A model generated the notes under the pieces. That model was given only the letters and a program-made list of their open reading frames with translations. It made no database searches and was not told the DNA's origin. Positions 6,555-6,886 of a stretch of 6,886 nucleotides of DNA are shown here, piece after piece. How positions within the stretch are numbered: position 1 is the stretch's first letter; each line of letters opens with the position of its first letter. Source of the DNA: Reyranella sp. (GTDB lineage Bacteria > Pseudomonadota > Alphaproteobacteria > Reyranellales > Reyranellaceae); assembly GCA_016780605.1 (NCBI GenBank), contig JADHLS010000275.1:1-6886 (forward strand), read 5' to 3'. A program made the position numbers and the translations under genes.

Positions 6555-6704
6555 GCTGGCATCGGATGGTGGCTCTGCAAAGGGGCTTTGGCCGGCAGAA
6601 TGGCACAGGGGATCGCCTTCGCTGCGCCTCTGCGGAAATCGCCGCAAGCCATTGCACCCCTGCTCCTTCTGACGCCGACATCGGCCTTTGAGAGTCGCCT
6701 AAAT
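6555..6704. other. Noncoding stretch downstream of the AI-2E family gene
   Basis: No convincing gene: the open frames have no good ribosome binding site and no recognisable protein features. A small hairpin, TGCGG (6631-6635) with CCGCA (6642-6646), is present. GTCGC (6694-6698) pairs with GCGAC (6706-6710) at its right end, leading into the repeat tail. Confidence 0.5.
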
Positions 6705-6722
6705 AGCGACAGCAGCGACAAC
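6705..6722. repeat. 9-bp tandem repeat, two copies (array A)
   Basis: AGCGACAGC (6705-6713) is followed at once by AGCGACAAC (6714-6722), with one mismatch. The array runs into the self-complementary CGCGTTTTCGCG (6722-6733). It is the weakest of three arrays with the same 9-bp period in the last 180 bases. Confidence 0.5.
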
Positions 6723-6739
6723 GCGTTTTCGCGACAGTG

Positions 6740-6764
6740 CCTGCACTGCCGTCAACGGTGCAGG
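6740..6764. repeat. Hairpin between repeat arrays A and B
   Basis: CCTGCAC (6740-6746) pairs with GTGCAGG (6758-6764) around 11 bases, which themselves contain CCGT/ACGG as an alternative inner stem. It directly abuts array B, which starts at 6765, so the two are probably parts of one conserved unit. Confidence 0.5.
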
Positions 6765-6791
6765 GAGGTTTCCGAGGTTCCCGAGGTTTCC
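6765..6791. repeat. 9-bp tandem repeat, three copies (array B)
   Basis: GAGGTTTCC, GAGGTTCCC and GAGGTTTCC follow each other without gaps; the outer copies are identical and the middle one differs by one base. Nine bases equals three codons, so any frame reads a tripeptide-like repeat (for example VSEVPEVS on the plus strand), but no gene is supported here. Confidence 0.75.
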
Positions 6792-6792
6792 G

Positions 6793-6814
6793 CCAGACCG
6801 TCTTGGTGGTCTGG
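6793..6814. repeat. Hairpin between repeat arrays B and C
   Basis: CCAGACC (6793-6799) and GGTCTGG (6808-6814) form a perfect 7-bp stem with an 8-base loop, two bases past the end of array B. No T-run follows on either strand. Confidence 0.5.
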
Positions 6815-6849
6815 AAAGGATGACCCCCTATCAATTGGGTCGCCGTCGA

Positions 6850-6876
6850 ATTCCCGCTATTCCCGCTATTTGCGCT
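6850..6876. repeat. 9-bp tandem repeat, three copies (array C)
   Basis: ATTCCCGCT, ATTCCCGCT and ATTTGCGCT are contiguous; the first two are identical and the third differs at two bases. The array ends 10 bases before the window edge, so further copies or an attached gene could lie beyond it. Confidence 0.7.
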
Positions 6877-6886
6877 AGCGGTTTTC

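Noticed and set aside
5511..6647. A 378-codon minus-strand open frame opposite the AI-2E family gene
   Set aside because: The translation is dominated by His, Asp, Glu and Arg with no domain, an antisense shadow of a membrane-protein gene. The plus strand has the family hallmark motifs.
6588..6878. A 96-codon plus-strand frame in the right tail
   Set aside because: It starts without a clear ribosome binding site, reads through hairpins and tandem repeats, and shows no domain.

Overview
The window is GC-rich DNA from a free-living proteobacterium. It is most likely an alphaproteobacterium of the Rhodospirillales/Hyphomicrobiales type, judged by the GC-heavy third codon positions, long antisense open frames opposite real genes, and the mix of an oligopeptide-type binding protein, an SDR, HdeD-like membrane proteins and an AI-2E family transporter. 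The genus cannot be fixed from sequence reading alone. Seven protein-coding genes are supported. No tRNA, rRNA, CRISPR array or transposase gene is visible.

Layout. A small plus-strand gene of unknown function (83-400) converges on a minus-strand SDR oxidoreductase-like gene (431-1192) whose catalytic tyrosine position is occupied by alanine. Next, also on the minus strand and read right to left, comes a stress/envelope-type cluster. It runs from one six-helix HdeD-like protein (2551-3129), through a 98-bp gap holding two small inverted repeats, to a second HdeD-like protein (2452 down to 1877). This overlaps by 4 bp (ATGA) a small exported protein (1880 down to 1320). The exported gene has a ribosome binding site that is a ten-base match to the 16S 3' end, and a GC-rich stem-loop follows its stop codon.

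Upstream of the cluster, still on the minus strand, is a large periplasmic solute-binding protein of ABC transporter family 5 (3289-5250). It has a twin-arginine-like signal peptide and no permease or ATPase gene beside it in the window. It is divergent from an AI-2E family (PerM/TqsA-type) membrane protein on the plus strand (5520-6554). The 269-bp region between them must hold both promoters.

The last 332 bp (6555-6886) hold no convincing gene but are highly structured: three short tandem arrays with a 9-bp period, interleaved with hairpins. This is the least explained part of the window and may be a dispersed repeat or the edge of an integrated element continuing past the right end.

The HdeD pair and the exported protein probably act together at the cell envelope. 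The remaining genes look like ordinary chromosomal neighbours without a shared pathway. I found no clear sign of a new multi-gene system; the best leads are the 9-bp repeat tail, the HdeD-exported protein coupling and the Tyr-less SDR.
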